Shown: positions 62,860-64,000 of the stretch, piece by piece | Layout: every line of letters starts with the position of its first letter | Numbering within the stretch: position 1 is the first letter of the stretch | From: Megaleporinus macrocephalus | Lineage: Eukaryota > Chordata > Actinopteri > Characiformes > Anostomidae | Direction: 5' to 3' | NCBI GenBank assembly: GCA_021613375.1 | Contig: CM038709.1 | Location: 33,554,915 to 33,618,914, forward strand | Length of the DNA stretch: 64,000 nucleotides | The notes under the pieces: generated by a model | The model's input: only the letters and a program-made list of their open reading frames with translations | What the model was told of the DNA's origin: nothing | The model's database searches: none | Program-made: the position numbers and the translations under genes

Positions 62860-64000
62860 CCTTTGATGCATTGCTCCAATCCTCTCTGTCTAATCCTTTG
62901 CACCAACACAGCCTGACGTCTGAAAAGGCCTGCATCTGGACTGAACCAGGGGATTTGAGAATGGGTTTGAAATGTAAGTGTAACACACGCGCGCACACAC
63001 AGAAGATACACCATGAATATTCAATCCGTAAACAACACAATCTGTGAGTTTAAGAAAAGAAGGCCTGTCGCCCTTCGTGAGAGCTGAATCTTCCCCCCTT
63101 TCTTAAGGTCCATCCAGGAGTGGACAGAACAAAGTCCTCATAAAAATCTGCAGATATTTCCAATGATATCTGCAATATTTAATGGGGGACTATTTCGCCG
63201 TAATGTGCCCAGAAGGTCCTTCTTTACTAATAAAATCTGCTTTAGGCAACGAGCTTCATCTAAAAACTCTCTGCATCAGGCTGCATACTCATCTCATTTC
63301 TTATAACAACTTTCAAGAGAGCTTTGAAACTCTTCAGATGTCTGGTTCCCATCACCACCACTGAGAGCAATTCTAACTCTAGTTTCTGTGGAACTGAGCA
63401 CCTTACACTAAACCACTCTGAATGCATGTGTTGACTTTTTTATCATTTTGCTATTTAAAAAAACATTTAATGACTAGAATTTTACTTCTCAGCAGAAAAT
63501 ACCATAAGGAGCTTGTGTGATTAGCCACAGTTCTCCACTTCGCACGGCATCTTCAGGTTTTCGGCACACTTTTAGTCACACGGGGTGAAGGAGGAAACTA
63601 ACTGGAGTCCAGTGAAAGCAATTAGCCTTTACAGCTCTGCAGCAGACCTGAAAGGTGCGAGAGAGTCCAGCCTCCTAATACAGCCGTGATAACCGCTGTG
63701 TTAGCACAACCGCAGCAATTACTGGACCGTTCATACACTCACATTATAATTAACACAGCTCCAAAGCGTCACCAGCTCCTCGACATTCAATCACAGCATT
63801 TACATAATCCAATATCATTTTATTCTCACTCATTTAAACCCCGAATCGCTGTTTCATTACAGCTAATGGCGCACTTGCTTCCGCTACCTGCTTCGCCCAA
63901 CTCGCTGATCGGCTAATTAGCAGTGTGGCCTATTAGTGGCTTTTGAATGGTTTTCTAGGAGCAAGAGGGAGATCCTTATTAAGGCGGGGCTGCTGTCGGT
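62860..64000. promoter_or_regulatory. Candidate regulatory region with homeodomain-type sites at the right edge
   Basis: Mostly unique sequence without open frames of interest. CTAATTAG-type palindromes and TAAT words cluster at 63600-63930 (GGCTAATTAGCAG at 63912-63924, AATTAGCC near 63620, TATAATTAAC near 63745, AGCTAATGG near 63861). Such composition is usual for developmental enhancers. A dispersed repeat piece (GGTTCCCATCACCACCACTG at 63343) interrupts it. Inference only. Confidence 0.3.

Overview
This is nuclear DNA from a teleost fish. It is AT-rich, packed with dinucleotide microsatellites, and carries fish-typical retroelements (two L2-like LINEs and one Rex1-like LINE), Tc1/mariner remnants, a tRNA-derived SINE and MITE-like palindromes. 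All host genes are eukaryotic in form, with GT-AG introns and poly(A) signals. The species cannot be named from the sequence; an otophysan such as a catfish or characin is only a guess.

Left part (1-16.9 kb): a decaying cluster of granzyme/mast-cell-protease-like serine proteases (S1 family, five coding exons). From left to right it holds (i) exon 1 of a minus-strand gene that continues off the left edge (153-201); (ii) a five-exon minus-strand gene (3459-7696) with a complete catalytic triad but one extra base at the activation site that breaks the frame; (iii) a clear minus-strand pseudogene (10300-12420) that has lost its catalytic histidine and exon 4; and (iv) an intact plus-strand gene (14663-16799) encoding 264 aa. 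Transposon debris fills the spaces.

Middle part (16.9-24.8 kb): ercc1 on the minus strand, convergent with the intact protease. I could reconstruct nine coding exons that join in frame to 363 aa. ERCC1 is the DNA-binding partner of the XPF nuclease in nucleotide-excision and crosslink repair. An antisense L2-like LINE lies in intron 2, a SINE in intron 6, and a (TG)23-T6 tract abuts the acceptor of exon 6.

Right part (24.8-64 kb): mostly gene-free. It contains a second L2-like LINE, a Rex1-like LINE nested in a long-inverted-repeat DNA transposon, a nearly full-length dead Tc1 element, an isolated decayed TRIM coiled-coil exon, a mariner-type MITE and many microsatellites. The only clear gene is olig1 (53758-54480, minus), an intronless bHLH transcription factor of the oligodendrocyte lineage. 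Several GC-richer, non-repetitive blocks around it (33.5, 52, 55.7, 57.5 and 63-64 kb) look like candidate regulatory elements, which fits a gene-poor regulatory neighbourhood around a developmental gene.

I found no CRISPR array, prokaryotic-type operon or obviously new multi-gene system. The most notable points are the splice-site microsatellite in ercc1, the divergence and decay of the protease paralogs, the expanded bHLH loop in Olig1, and the nested transposon architecture.
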